Assembly (NCBI GenBank): GCA_026874595.1
Contig: CM049317.1
Location: forward strand, 52,845,618-52,909,617
Reading direction: 5' to 3'
DNA from: Sipunculus nudus
Lineage: Eukaryota > Annelida > Sipuncula > Golfingiida > Sipunculidae
DNA: 64,000 nt
Below the pieces are notes generated by a model. It had not been told where the DNA came from, ran no database searches, and saw nothing but the letters and a program-made list of their open reading frames with translations. The translations under genes and the position numbers were made by a program. This document shows positions 23,617 to 39,190 of this stretch, in pieces. The stretch's first letter is position 1. Every line of letters starts with the position of its first letter.

Positions 23617-26600
23617 TAATTTAATTATTTTTTTTCATAATTAAAATTGAAATGAATAATACCATAGGTGACTGCATGGTGTTATTTGAAATACATTTTC
23701 ATCCATCTACACAAGATCCTTACAACATCAGTTATTGCAAGGTAATTCCCTGTTACTCTTCAATTATCAAATTCATTTTCTATTATTTTTTTCTTAAAGT
23801 TGTTATTATAAACCAATAATTTATGTATTTATTGTTTATTGTTACGTTGTTGGTCAAAACAACTACTAGAAGAGTTGGGTTGGACACCTGGATCAGCTGT
23901 GGCCCGCCAAAAGCTACCTGGCTGCCCAGTGTATGCCCCGCATCAAGCGAGATAATTTGCCTGAAAGGTCAAAAAGGTGACATACAGGAGACTAAAGAGG
24001 GGCTTGGTAGAGCCTGGGTGCGACGTGGTCTCATAAAAACTTTAAAATTTCCTTCATATAATCCCTAATAGTAAAGTACAACATAATTTTATTATTTTTT
24101 TCATTATTAAAATTGAAAAAAAAAAATACCATAGGTGACGCAATGGTGTTATTTGGAATACATTTTCATCCATCCATACAAAATCCATAAAACATCAGTA
24201 ATTGCAAGGATATTCCCTGTTACTCATCAGCTATCAAATTCCTTTTCTATTGATTTTTTATAAGTTGTCATTATAGACCTATAAAAATTTATTTATTTAT
24301 TGTTTATTGTTATGCTGTTGGTCTAAACAACTACTAGATGAATTGGGTCAGACACCTGAATCAAATAAGGCAAGCCATAAACTGCCAGGTTGACCAGTAT
24401 ATGCCCCGCCTCAAGCGTGCATAATTGGCCTGATAGGTCAACTACAGGACATACAGGTGACTGCAGAGGGGCTTGGTAGAGCCTGGTTCTGACATGGTCT
24501 CATAAAAACATTAATAAAAGCTACAGTTTTTGGCCAATTTCTTTCAATTTCAAAACTAACCTGCTGAAATCCTTATGTCTGCATGATATGAAAATTATAT
24601 CAACAGTGCTTACAGGAAAAAACATGCCGTGGTCATATTTAGGCAAAATTATAGGTACTGGTTTTATATTTTTCTAATAACTTATAAAATTTGAAAAATC
24701 CAAAACTTATTTTGGATATACAAATGAATCTTGATTAAATTATGTTAAATATTCCTGACAAAAATAGCTCTAGCTTCAGCAATTCTCATGTTAAGGAAGT
24801 AAATATATTTCTGGATTTTTTACAAAGCGCATTATATTCAGGCCCATCACTTAAAACTATTTCGCATTACTGACATCATTTTTGGCAGGTGCATAGAGTA
24901 TGAATAGAATAAAACACGTATATTATATATGATCAAAGTCAGATCAGTGGTTTTGATATAAGGCAGTCCTGAAGTGTAACAATGAGTTTATTAATTAAAA
25001 ATTGAAGTTTTTTCTTAACATCTCGACGGAATGAAGTTCTAGTGACCAAACTGTAGGTATTGTAGGGAGTTTGGGGGACATCTAACGGTATGCCAAATTT
25101 TTGGGAGCTGAGAGCTGGCCTGGGAAGCTGGGGAGCTGAGCTCTAGCAAACTGCATAACACTTGCTTGATCTAAATAATACTTTACACGGTGCTTGAAAA
25201 CTTGAATAAAATCTACAGTTCTGATCAACTAGTTTCAAATTTCAGATGTTAACAGGTAAAATGCTTAAGGTAACATGCTGTGAAAATTAAATTCAAAGCA
25301 GTTACAGGAAATAAATGTGCCATGGTCAAATCTGGGCAAAATCTAAGGTACTGATTTTATATTTAAGCTAATAACTTATAAAATTTGAAAAATTCAGATC
25401 TAATTTTGGGTATACAATTGAATCTTGATTAAATATAGTTATATACCTGAAAGAAAGTCTCTAGCTTCAGCAATTCTCAAGTTAAGGGAGTAAATATATT
25501 TCCTGAATTTTTACAAAGTGCACTATGTTCGGGCCCATTACTTCAAGAATTTAAAAAATATTGAACTAATTTCTGGTATGTACATAGGAATTATATAGAG
25601 GAATTAATTTATGAAAAATGATAAATATCAGGTGAGTGGTTTTGATATTAGGCAGTCTTGAAGTGTAACAATGGGTTTTAAATGAAAAACGGGGGTTTTT
25701 CCTTAATAATTTAAAGGAACGAAGTCCTAGTGACCGAATTTTTCGGTATGGTAGGAGATTTTGGGAACATCTAAAGGTATGCCGAATTTCAGATTCGTAG
25801 GTCCAACGGTTTCAAAACGTGCCAGTTTAACGGACAGACGGACGGACGGACGGACAGCCAACGGACAAAGGACCACGACTATAACTCAGATGACTTAAAG
25901 TCAGCTGAGCTTAAAACTCATGTTAAGGGGTAAATATGTTTCTTGCTTTTTTACAAAGTGCATTTCGTTCGGGCCCATAACTTAAAACAATAACAAAATA
26001 CTGACATCATTTCTGGCATATGCACCGCGAATGTATAGAAGAATATGTATATCAAATATATGATCAAAGTTAGATCAGTGGTATTGATATTAGGCATTTT
26101 TTAAGTGTAACAATGGGTTTTTAATTTGGAAAATTGAAGTTTTTCCTTAATATCTCACAGGAATTAAGTTCTAGTGACCAAATTTTGGGTATCGTAGGAG
26201 ATTTGGGGGGACATCTAACTGTTTACCAATTACCTGGAGCTGAGATCTGGCCCGGGAAGAAAGGGAACTGAGCTCTACCAAACTGCATAACACTAGCTTG
26301 AAGTAAAAAATACGTGACATGGTGCTTGAAAACTTGAGTAAAATCTACACTTTTAGATCAACTGGTTTCAAATTTCAGATGTTAACTAATGAAATGCTAA
26401 TGGAAACATGCTGTTTAAATTAAATCCACAGCAATTACAAGAAAAATATGTGCCATGGTCAAATCTGGGCAAAATTTAAGGTACTGATTTTATATTACAG
26501 CTAAAATTTGAAAAATTCAAATCTAATTTTGGGTATACAACTGATTCTAGCTTAAATAATGTTATATCCTTGAAAAAGAGTCTCTAGCTTCAGCGATTCT

Positions 26601-27199
26601 CAATTTAAGGGAGTAAATATATTTCCGGATTTTTTACAAAGTGCATTATGTCCGGGCCAATAACTTTAACCAATTACGCTATACTGACCTATTTTAGGTA
26701 TGAACATAGGAAATGTATGGATGAATATGCATACTAAATTTGATCAAAACAGATTAGTGGTTTTGATATTATTCAGTCTTGAAGTGTAACAATGGGTTTT
26801 AAAGGAAAACGGAGGTTTTTCCTTAAAATCTCGAAGGAACGAAGTAATAGTGACCCAATATTTGGTATTGTAGGAGATTCTGGGGACATCTAACAGTATG
26901 CCGAATTCAGATTCGTAGGTCCAATGGTTTCAAAACGTGCCTGTTTAACGGACGGACGGAGAGACGGACAGTCGACGGACAAAGGACCACGACTACAAAA
27001 AAAATGACTTATAGTCAACTGAGCCGGGCACTCGTTTCCTGCGCTAAAATGGCCTAGAAAACGTAAACACATTGAGTATGGTCGATATACCAGTTATAAA
27101 GTTCTTTTATAATGGGTATATCGCCCATACTCAATGTGTCTTCGGTTTCTAGGCCATTGTAGTGCTGGAAACGAGCGCCTGTGTCAACTGAGCTAAAAA
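23617..27199 (+). repeat. REP1 block with several internal modules, 5' truncated
   Basis: Lacks the ACCCATGGGTCA start but contains the interior phrases of the long copy (ATACCATAGGTGACTGCATG near 23660 and again at 24126) and repeats of the 685-bp module (GTGCCATGGTCAAATCTGGG at about 25317 and 26450; a diverged one at 24629). Two GGACGGAC-plus-hairpin ends are present: about 25830-25916 and 26947-27199, the latter split by a foldback insertion. Confidence 0.65.
27025..27182. mobile_element. 158-bp foldback MITE nested in a REP1 end
   Basis: Two arms of about 68 bp (27025-27092 against 27115-27182) are inverted copies with about 85 % match by eye; shared words include CACATTGAGTATGG and AATGGCCTAGAAA. 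The host word GTCAACTGAGC occurs on both sides (27014-27024 and 27183-27193), as expected of a target duplication, although the exact length is ambiguous. Confidence 0.7.
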
Positions 27200-27419
27200 C
27201 AATATTTACGCGCGACATTTATCATGAACGGATGGTCACCCTGCCTCTTGCTTAATCAATTAAACTCTGGAGTGAACGAGGAACACTTTAAAGAAGGTAC
27301 CGGTGAAGCTGGGCCATCAAAACAGGGGGGGGGGGGGGATTGCGTGCGTGTGTATGTTTATAAAAAGGTTGTCTGAACTTTGATAACTCTCCCACTCCGA
27401 ATAGTCCACCCCAGCCCAT

Positions 27420-27671
27420 ACCCTAACCCCCCCCCCCCTCTCCCCCGCACCCCTTCGGGTACATAATTCCCAACCCAGGCAGTACTTAATTGGTAAAGAG
27501 AAACCAAAATACAGAAATATAAGCCCTGATATTGATACTGAACCATTTGATGGCGTCACTCCCACAACTACAGATGCATTGATGCGAATCTCAGTCGTTC
27601 TAAAAAGCCGTAGAACGGGGACGCTTATAGGGGCTGAAACGTTTATTTCTATATTCATATTGTGGTAAACA
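27420..27671 (+). other. unexplained open stretch between C runs
   Basis: The plus strand is open for about 80 codons without an ATG near its start; the later part reads as plausible protein (QYLIGKEKPKYRNISPDIDT then EPFDGVTPTTTDALMRISVV). The minus strand is also open here (27317-27754). A possible acceptor, CCCAACCCAG, lies at 27468-27477. I recognise no family, and both-strand openness argues for chance or an old element. Confidence 0.2.
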
Positions 27672-27694
27672 AAACTGTGAGGGGGCATTCTTAA

Positions 27695-27959
27695 CCCCCC
27701 CCCCCCCCCCCCCTTCCCCAGGAGTGCATTTTTCTCTTTTTCTTTCCTTCGCAATTGACATTTTTTCGCTAGATCTTCATTGTGACTGATTTTGAAAGTA
27801 TCACTTTGGACACAAGATTAGTCCTAGCATCCCAGGTCACAGATGTGCATCTGATATTTATTTTGACCGTGACCTTATTGCCAAGGTCGTACACTCCATA
27901 GCTGATTTCCCCCTTATCACTCACTTTCGGACGGGCGGGGGGGGGGGGGGGGGGGGGGG
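27695..27959. repeat. poly-C (19) and poly-G (23) runs
   Basis: C19 at 27695-27713 and G23 at 27937-27959, plus a C12 run at about 27427 and G13 near 27326. Nothing coding between them. Confidence 0.9.
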
Positions 27960-29248
27960 AGGGGGCTTCAAAATTTCGCTTGACAGCTGCATATATATAT
28001 TTGTATATATCACCTACCGTTTGTTGTTTGTATTTATTGTTAGAGCTGTCAAAATAAATGCATATTTAGGGACCACATCCACACTTTTCGCTTTCACAAG
28101 CCAAGGGTGCCAGAATATGCCCCATTACTACAACAACCAACACAAACACATAACATCAGTTGATGTAAACTATTTATTTACCAATAAAAAGACCAAAAAA
28201 ACACACGTGATATTGATGTGATGAAGAATAGGTAAACAAAACTGTGACCACGATGTCCTCTGAGGTGACGTCAAAAGGTGTAAATAAACGTGCGTGTATA
28301 CATGAGGTAATACATATACATTACAAACACAAGAGGTACTTTTCTGTAATAACATATGATATATTAGACAGATTGGATTGACTAGTTTATTTTTAAATTT
28401 TACTTTTTCAACAAAATGCACACAGATGTATGATGACCTCAAGTTATAGGTTATGCAAGATTAATAACCGAATAGTTCAGTGCAAAGTTATCATGAATGA
28501 CAATTTAACGGATTTTCATGCATGGCTAGTCTCACAAAATACAAACATTAACATTTAGATCCTCTTAATTACCATGCATTTAATGATCCCACATCATGGA
28601 TTTGTTCAGAACCATTATTGATTATTTCCAATTAAGTACACGTAAAACTGGTAAAAGAAAAAAATCCAAACTATACTGTCTTCGGAAAAAAACTATGAGA
28701 GCCAATCGAATCTTTATAGTAATAGGTTGCTAAGTAACACCACTGTCTCATGCGAAGTCTCATAATAACCGACAAAAAAAGTGAGACTAAACTCCAAAAG
28801 TTTTTCCTCAGATTCACCAGTGAATAGTAATATATTCATTATATCATAATCAAAAGGAGCTTCTCTGATACAATCGAATATCACCACCCCATTAAGAGTA
28901 TAGAGATCCATAGGGGATTTGATGTTCTTTCAAACCGTGTCACAGAGGCTTACTTTTGAGTAATGCTATGTATCGATATGCGTTCTGCTGAGAAGTTGTA
29001 TTGGAAGTCTTAAGTTTGTCCAGAATCCTTTCATGGATATTGATATATATAGTCTACATTTATGATGGTCAGGGTGAAGAAATGACTTGGATTTAATAAT
29101 GAAAATATTGCATCAGAGAACATGAGAACAGACATACCATTACACACAGCCCTGGACAGCAAGTGAATTAATATTGAATTGAACACTAGACAAGTGTCTT
29201 GTTTGTGTATCTGTAAGCACCAAATTTCCCCCATATCTTCTCTCTCGG

Positions 29249-29251
<3 letters not shown>
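27960..29251. other. no gene seen
   Basis: AT-rich unique-looking sequence. Short open frames (for example 28714-28911 minus, 65 aa) lack splice or motif support. Confidence 0.5.
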
Positions 29252-29312
<61 letters not shown>

Positions 29313-29450
29313 AGTATGTTATGTGAGGAGGTGTGTTTTTTCTTTACAAGCACCTCCATGTTATGGGTACCCCTGTTTTAAGGACATTAAAGGTAGTGCT
29401 ATGAAAGTACCCTGACAGTTCTATAACTTGTCATATTGGCATTCCAAACA

Positions 29451-29516
<66 letters not shown>
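29252..29516. repeat. two (TA)n microsatellites
   Basis: TA runs at 29252-29309 and 29455-29516 flank a 145-bp spacer. Confidence 0.95.
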
Positions 29517-29518
<2 letters not shown>

Positions 29519-30699
29519 ATATAATATTCACCTCCGTGAGTATTACTGTGTTAAACATGTGATCAACAAGGAAAGGTGGGCATCATTAGAGGTTTCTCTA
29601 TATACAAATACTAATACATCCTTTAGAAAATATGTAAATATATATGTATGACAGTGGGACAATTATGATCGTATAACTATAAAAAAAATGGACAAAATCC
29701 AAGTGTTTGTATCCTTAACTGACCCCCACTATATAGAGCGCAGCCAGTACAAAATTAATAAACATGCATATCAACAGTGTTGATAAACACAGTGGTGTCA
29801 GTACAAAAAACTTATCAACAGTGTTAACATACACAGTATCTGAATGAGAACACAGAATGTGGTTTAACATATATTTTGTTGTTCTGGTCTATATAAACTT
29901 AACCAAGGTGAAAATAATCTCAAAGAGATCAATTCCTCTGTAAATCAGATGGAACTCTAAAGCTTGTGACTCTTCACACTCCAAACCAATAAAAATGACT
30001 AGTTTAACATTGGTATTTAATAGTGTAAAAAATATAGTTCAATATGATTAAGTACCTTTCAAGTAATACTGACTAGTGTTTCCAGACAATGCCTCTTAAG
30101 TCAGAGACACCAATAAATAATGCAATAATTAATGTAAACCAGAAAAATTCAGGTTAGATACAAAAATAAGCTTCACACAAACATACATGAGTATTTGCAC
30201 ATCTTGTAACTAACAGTCACATATCACCAAAACTACGATACCTTAGTAGCCTGGAGGGCACGCTTTCATCCCAGTTTGATTGTGTGTGTTTGTTCACAAC
30301 ATTCATGTACAGAATCTAATGACAATTTTAAGGGCATTTCAGGAATAAGCCTATGGAGAAATGATAAAATATCACCATAATTATCACCCTAAAATATGCA
30401 AGGTGGAAAGGTCTATTATGTGTTTAAAAAGGAAAGTTAAGTCACTCATAAGAGCTGACAACAGTGATCGAGATGAGTATTTTCATGCTTTTTCACAAAA
30501 GTTGTCAAAGGAGAAAGTCATATTAGATTGCAAACCTGTTATCAGAATGTATTTGGCAGTGTCAGTTATCAAATACTTTGTAACTTATATGTATATTGTG
30601 TACATTAGTATACATTTTTATACTCAAACCTGTGTGGTAAAAACTTTCAAACTATGATAAATAATATCATTCACAGACCAGTCACAACCTGAAGTGCAG

Positions 30700-32207
<1,508 letters not shown>

Positions 32208-32209
32208 TA

Positions 32210-32342
32210 CAGTGGAACCTCTCCTTATGGGCACCTCTGTACAAAGGGCACCTCCTACTTATGGCCAGTTATGGACAGCCCCTTGAAGGCAGGTCCTGAA
32301 ATCTATAACCTCCCTCCTGAGGGTACCGCTGAGGTTCTGCTG
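32210..32342. mobile_element. Tigger-type MITE, 133 bp
   Basis: Bounded by TA on both sides (32208-32209 and 32343-32344) with ends CAGTGGAACCTC and GAGGTTCTGCTG, inverted with two mismatches. Shares the CAGTGGAACC tip with the larger element at 10158. Confidence 0.7.
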
Positions 32343-32344
32343 TA

Positions 32345-35300
32345 TATCTGACAGATGAAGAGTTATAATGTCATATAATGAATCTGAATCATAAAAATGA
32401 CTGTATAATCTCATGGTTGTAACATAAAATTTTTGTGTCAAATACTAGTACTTATGTCTGATTAATACATTTTAGTCATGAGATCTTTGCTAAATTCATA
32501 TCATGTCAATGCAAAATGTCTGTGTGTTCATTAATGCTTCATGTTCGACAGAGAAATGTTGTACATAATTGTGGCACTGGGGTTTAGTTATATCATCCTA
32601 ACACCAACAGAATGTAAATGCCAAATATATTTTCAACTTTCATTACGAAGTTGGCCAAAAGGACAAAATGCATCCTATTAAAACAATTCAACATTTTTAA
32701 ACACACATGTAAGTATCTATGAATATAAAACTATGATCATGAATTGTGCTGCATAAAATATGAACTCTAAATGGTCAAAATGTGTCAACTGATTAATATA
32801 GTTAATGATAAAAAGCTCTGCTGAATGATAATCTGAGAAGAATGAACATTTTACAAATGATACATCTGAAAAAGCAACAGGAGTACTTATTGTAACCATT
32901 CCTACTTACACCTGAAACATGCAGCACAGGTTCTTTAAATTATACATAGTAGAACCAACTTGCAATACCACCCACCTGACAAGCCCACCAGAAGCCACAG
33001 GGTTTTTTTAACAGTTATTAAGAACCCAGACTCCTTTGATATAAGCCTGCTATAACCATTTATGTTCATTTTTACTTGGTTCACAATTTCATTAATTTTT
33101 TTATGGTGGCATCCTTGACAAAAAAAAAAATCTTCCTTTTAAATCAATATGAAAATTGTTTAATATTCACATAAGACCCAATACAGTATATACCATTTTA
33201 ACCCTGGTTCAGTCTTCTTTCTAATGATACATGTACAAAATGAAATGAAATTTGAAAAAGCAAAAATATCATATGAAAAAGAATTAAAATTTCATCAAGA
33301 CATAAACCTAAAGGCAGATAACTGTGACAGGATTATTATCATAGTTTATTTGGTCTCTAATGAATTTTAAAATGACTTTTGATGGTTATAAAATAAAGGA
33401 ATGCTTTATTTAACCATGGTACTATCAGTGCCTAAGCAGACATGCACCAGTGCAGCCCTTGTCATTAAAGCAAACATTCCATATTTGCATAGCAGTACGT
33501 ATGAGTATGCGTTATGTATGCATATGCAGCAAGAAAATTGACGCCTGTGATTCCATTGAAATGAATGCGCATGCGGTACATGCTACAGGAGTACATAGTA
33601 GTGATCTGCCAGAGGAATACCCTTTCACTGACATCAAAGTGTAGAATTCCCCCATCCGTTGCTATGTGTATGCACTTTAAATTGGTACAGTGAGCGATCC
33701 AAATATGCTGCATATGCATATGTACAGGTATAAACCAAAACGTACTGCATACACATAACTGGAATCACTCCAAGAGAATATAATATGTCCCATTCCTATC
33801 TGGATATGTATACATACTACATATGCATAATGTCGTTGTTTTTTTGTTCGCTAGGGTTTCAATTTTGTGATTTTTATGAATGGTAAATAATCACGAATAT
33901 GAATCTCTCGGGAATAATTAAGCTGCCCTTTTATCTATGATGAACAAGAGGGTATGATGCATCTGTACAGATGGATTAGTTATAACACCTCTGGAAACAT
34001 GGTTTGTTAATCAACAACAAAATCTGTAGATGGTATCGCAACCTTCTCATGCAAACGTGCAATAACAATTGTCAAAACACCGGCTTTAACCAGGTCATAA
34101 TACAATGACTTTAACAGTAATTAATGAGATATTGTGGGACTTATTTTTATTTTATAAAAAATGCGAATAAGGTTGTACTTCGATTTCATAGATTCTGGTG
34201 CAATCGTGAAAAAGAAACCCACGCTAAACATTCAAGCTGAATAAATGGCGAAATTTCAGCCTTGAGAATATGAAGCCCACCACAGTATATGGAATGCCAC
34301 CTTAATACTGACAAAATGGATCAGAAAACCTGAACATTCACTTAGATACTGCACTACCTTCTCTATATATGAACAATATTCCTAACACTAGTCTTTAAAT
34401 GTATTTCAAATTTAAAAAAAAACCTGCAAGCTTTATAAATGATTTTCTGGATGCATAGAAGGAAAATACAGACCTGAATGATATGTTAATCGGTTCCACG
34501 CATGTGTATAGATAAAACAAAATAGTCAGATGTTGCTTCAATACAAGGTAATTCCATAACAAATCAACTGATCTTAGAAGATGCACCATTTTATGATACA
34601 CTTTGTCATACATGTGAAATATGCATTTTAAATACAGGTACACATATTTTTTTATTTTTAATGTATCACAAATGAAACATTTAGATTACTTTCAGATGTG
34701 TATCAGTTGCTAAATTGGCACTCTTATATTTGTATAATAAGTATCTTATGAGGTTCAGTGTGACAGGACACCAACCCAAAGTTGCTCCAACATACAAGTG
34801 ATTATTTGTACAAATTTCAGCAAGCTCCAAATTGGAATCCCTGCAACTAATGACAAGCACTTTTCACTGATCTAAGACATCCAATTGTGTACATCAAACC
34901 CATGGAATTTCAAGTGTCTAGTTGAATAGTTATACAGGACTGCCTCAACAAACTATATATTTTTAGCAAAAAATTGGGGTTAACTTTTTTAGTCTTCATA
35001 TCTCAGGATCTTTTGAGGATATAAACTGAATATTTTGCTGACTGGATGTTGGGTACAACTGTAGGATACTCAAACCACCTCCTTCACTGATGGACCAACC
35101 CAGTAATACCCCTATGATAAAGTAGGCTGTCCTAGAGGGTTCGGGGGGGGGGGGGGGGGAGACTTCACTTGTCCACTAGCCAGCCTAGTGGGTAGGACTG
35201 GCCTCTATCAAATATGACACCCCTCTTCCTTATGAATCTTAGTCAAATCACTTAGTAGCAAGGGCCCCAGCATAATAAGGAGACAGATGAAGTTGTGATG

Positions 35301-37865
35301 AAGTGATGGTTAAGCATTGAAACCACAGCAACTTGGTTTCTTTATTGAGCAGTTACCTAAGGACTGGCAATATGATCAATTCCAGCCTAATAATAACACT
35401 TATACCAAATATGCACAGTTCTTACAGCCATTTTGGTGATTTTACATGAATTTAAGGTTGCCTTATTTATACTGTGACAGAAATTCTGACATTATTAAAA
35501 TAAAGAAATCAAAACTCTATGAGCACTGTTGACTTGACATGGAATGACCCTTTAAGAAGCTGAATTTTGCTGATGTAAACATTTTAACCTAGATAAAAGA
35601 GAAGCAAACATATAGAAAATGTTGATTGTATTAGCAGTTCAGTTTGGGTAAGTGCATATAAAATGAGATATAATGGAATGATTTACCAAGAAATAATCAA
35701 AATGACCTTTGTTTGTAGGTGGTATATTTGTATGATTACTATGCCAACTATAAATACAATACACAGAAAAATAACACTGAGGGTATCATGATTAACTGGT
35801 CAATGAAGTATTGTGCATGAATGACTAGACTAGTGATTCTTAAAGACATCACAACTCAAACATTTGTATATGTACTTACTTAGCTGTCAGAGAGGTCATA
35901 TTGCCAAAGCAATCTACCTTGTTAAACATACACACACAAATATCGTCCAATATGAAGGGAAAAAAACACTCACACATATGAGTTCTCATAATACACAAAC
36001 ACCTACCTTATCTAAACATTAGTAATCTGATAATAAATTTTCAAAAACTGATTTTTTTTCCTGTAAATGCTTTCCAATACTCAGTTATTTGATATTTATT
36101 ATAACACATAACTATATGAACATATTGTTTGTCCATTTACTTCAAGGATTTTCTGTACTTTATTACTACCTACAACAAGATGTTAATGATTTTGTGTATG
36201 CCTGTATGTTTGTTGGTTTGTTTGTTTGTCAGAAGCGAGACCATAAGCTGAGTTAATGCTGCCACTGTCTTCTTAACATACATTTCCAGACATTATATTT
36301 TCTCTTCAATTGTGAAACAGCGAGTTACCATTGCTGGGGTTAATGCCAACTTCATTCTCTTAACTTCAAACAAATTAACCAAAAAGCTGTTATTATGTTT
36401 TAGTGTTTAATTTTTACTCTAAAGAAACTGTTTCCTTAGATTTTACTTTGTGTTTAAAACTGGATAATTTCTATTTAAAGTAACAGATTATAGATACGAG
36501 TCTCATTGAATTAAAAGAATAAAAAAATATAAATGATTTTTAAAATCTTAGACACCCATCTCTGAGCTAACCAAGTCCTTATTTCAGAATTATTTTATGA
36601 TACAACAATTTTATACAGCTTCAGCTACAGTCCTAAAATATATGCAATATCATGTTTGAAATTACACTTAAAAGAGACTCTGAGAAGATGAGTGTGGCAA
36701 AATTGAAACTGTACTCTGTTTCAACATATAAAAAAAAACAAATCCTGTTTCTTATCTTCAAGATGGGTCAAAAGGTCAAAAAGAAAATAATCTAGATCAT
36801 GATTTTTTGCATGGATTGACCTGCACCAAATTTTTCATGTGTAATTTTCGATAATCAACTCTAGAGGGCTTTATTTTACTTAACTGAATTGTTAAAGAAA
36901 ACTGAATGCATCAACAGGAGTGAAAACACTGCAAATGATGAATGGCCTAGCTTGGCATGTGTTTAATTGCATTGACAAAAACTGGCCCTACATGTCCCCC
37001 CTATGATAATTAGTAGCTTTCGTAAACACAATTTTTGCACAAATCAATACACTCTTATGCATGAAATTTTCATGCTCACAAAATTTCAGGTTTTCGGTAA
37101 GTATTCTATGGTCAGACAGCAACATTGTTCTTGAATGATTGACAATGATTCTATTAACCATTAAATGATAATCATAAGGTAGGTGATCAATGATACTTTA
37201 GACGAGAGAATTACCTGTATAAACATACGTGATCAGCACAGACTTGCATGCTGTAAGGTGTATAAAAGCAAGGCCTTATGTGTGCTACAGTTAGTATCTG
37301 ACAAATTTCAGACAACACCACTGGACGCAATATACTGGCAAGGTGGGGCTAATCTGGTGTACAAATCTCGTATGTGACCTGTGACCTCTTACTTTCACGA
37401 TGTTGTGTTCTATATAAACCATTCTTTTTTTCGTGATAACTCTGGTTGTCCTGTATTAGCACACATGACAGCACTGTTGGAATCCTGGAACCTGCAAACA
37501 GAAAAGGTAAGATCCAACACTAGGACATGACTGGTCATGAACTGCATCTTTACCAATGTAACAATTTTAACTCACATTCTCTTTTCATGCCAGGGCTTAA
37601 CATTAACAGTTAACCTCTTGCCCTGGGCAAGCAAAAGGTCCAGAAAATGTTGGTAGAGCAAACCAAAAGTGGGCTTGCCAGACTGGGCAAGACGCAACCG
37701 CCAGAGATCCTCGATCTCCTGTGCTGGAGGCAAAATGTCACAAGGTTTGCTCTATATTGCCTGCAGGTGTGCCTCTATCATGAGAGTCACTGGGGGCAAA
37801 AACAAAGATGGCCAATGATGTCCAAATGCTCGGCCTGCTGGGCAAGCCAAATAAGTTTGACTGTT
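32345..37865. other. 5.5 kb without a recognisable gene
   Basis: AT-rich unique-looking sequence. A G17 run lies near 35143-35159 and CAAGCC/GGGCAA-type scraps near 37600-37850. No frame with domain evidence; exons too short to notice by eye cannot be excluded. Confidence 0.5.
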
Positions 37866-38138
37866 TTATAACCCTAAGTCTGAACTCCCGTAGCAGTGAG
37901 AAATTCTCTCAGTTGCTGAACGGTCATAACGCTTAAATCTGTTCCACAATGTAGTGACAATCATTTTGCTGTAATAATACTGTCCGACATATTTGTTTTT
38001 TCCCGCAAGTCTGCTGGTGCAGCAGTACTTACACGCCTCAATCACAAAAGATCTGGGATCTCTAGTGTCTGGTAGTGGGTCAAACATATAAACCTTTTGC
38101 ACACAGGCCTGAATCTTAACTGATCTTAAGTTAGCCAT
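37866..38138 (-). CDS. candidate first coding exon, unknown protein
   Basis: A 90-codon open frame with a true ATG (38136-38138) in the strong context AACAAAATGG. It begins MANLRSVKIQACVQKVYMFD and continues PLPDTRDPRSFVIEA, which has a protein-like composition. Directly after, at GCGT|GTAAGT, is a textbook donor site, so the coding part may be only about 36 residues with the rest intronic. I do not recognise the protein. No downstream exon was identified, and the frame could also be chance. Confidence 0.28.
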   Translation of the reverse strand: MANLRSVKIQACVQKVYMFDPLPDTRDPRSFVIEACKYCCTSRLAGKNKYVGQYYYSKMIVTTLWNRFKRYDRSATERISHCYGSSDLGL

Positions 38139-38499
38139 TTTGTTTCTTTGAGAAATGGAATTATATTGGAATCATATTGTTGTACCTTTATTTTAAATAA
38201 ATGTATGTTTATCTGTGCAAATGCTGAAAAGAAATATTTATTCACAAACATCTGAACCTGTGTACTGTTGCAAAATAATCATATGAGGAACACATTTATT
38301 ATGTTTGTGGCTGTGATCACTGAATTTTGTAGGACAAATAAATATTCATGTAGGGTAAGTAAAAACCAGTTTTACTTGCCTTACTGGACAGGTACTTTCA
38401 AAATTTAATGTTGCGCCCTGTGTTCCCCTGTTAAAGTTATACACCATTTATCTAATTATTTAATGCAATAATCAGTGTTGCAAATTCGAAGACACTTTC

Positions 38500-39190
38500 A
38501 GTACTGCAACTCTGAATTTAATGACAAAATGTATAAAATCTTACAAGAAAAAAGTATAAAAGTGTCTGAAAGAAGGATTGAAACTAGATGTGTCGGAACG
38601 ACACGAATGCCCCCGCCTGGATCAAATAAGAAACATTTGTTAAATTTTTTTCTAAAATTTTTTAAGTTCAGGAGGTGTTGTATGGTCAAAAGTAGGTCAA
38701 CAAGGGCAAAATGCAAACTCGATCTGTAACAGGTCATTATCAAGCAACACACCAAAAATGAGGCCAGTATCTGCAGGCATTGTGAAAAAAAGTCCATACA
38801 TGTGCATTTTGTGGCGGGGGCATAAAAATTACAATTCAGTACAATTGTACAATTTTACAGGATGCGATACTTCTAAACAGGCTTCAAGCATGAAAGTATA
38901 TAGACATACTTAACAGTATTCCATATGTCCAGTGATTTTGTAATACACTTGCAAGATTGCAGAAAAGAATTATCGCTAATAAAATATGCCACTGCATTAT
39001 TAAGAAATATTAGCAGAGCATGTCTACTGCACTCAATTTGTCCAGGTATACAGCCTATGATCAACACCTAAAGATGATGATTTACAAAAAAAAATATGAG
39101 AAAGTATTGACATATACTGAAAAAGTATAAAAATTTTTTTCTGAAAAAAAAAGTATGTTACTTTTAAAAAAGTATACAATGGTAATACTG
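38500..39190 (+). repeat. dispersed repeat rich in AAAGTATAAAA, copy 1
   Basis: Shares long stretches with 61130-61720 in the same orientation, such as AGAGCATGTCTACTGCACTC and TTTTACAGGATG(C/T)GATACTTCT, ending with GAAAAAAGTATGTTACTT. Non-coding; class unknown. Confidence 0.65.

Noticed and set aside
27317-27754. 145-aa minus-strand frame
   Set aside because: Ends are poly-Gly and poly-Pro from C/G runs, and the middle is open on both strands; no family recognised.
28714-28911. 65-aa minus-strand frame starting MDLYTLNGVVIFDC
   Set aside because: Reads fairly naturally but has no splice sites, partner exons or motif; length is expected by chance over 64 kb.
30361-30657. 98-aa plus-strand frame
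   Set aside because: The composition is that of AT-rich DNA (K, I, Y rich), with no motif.
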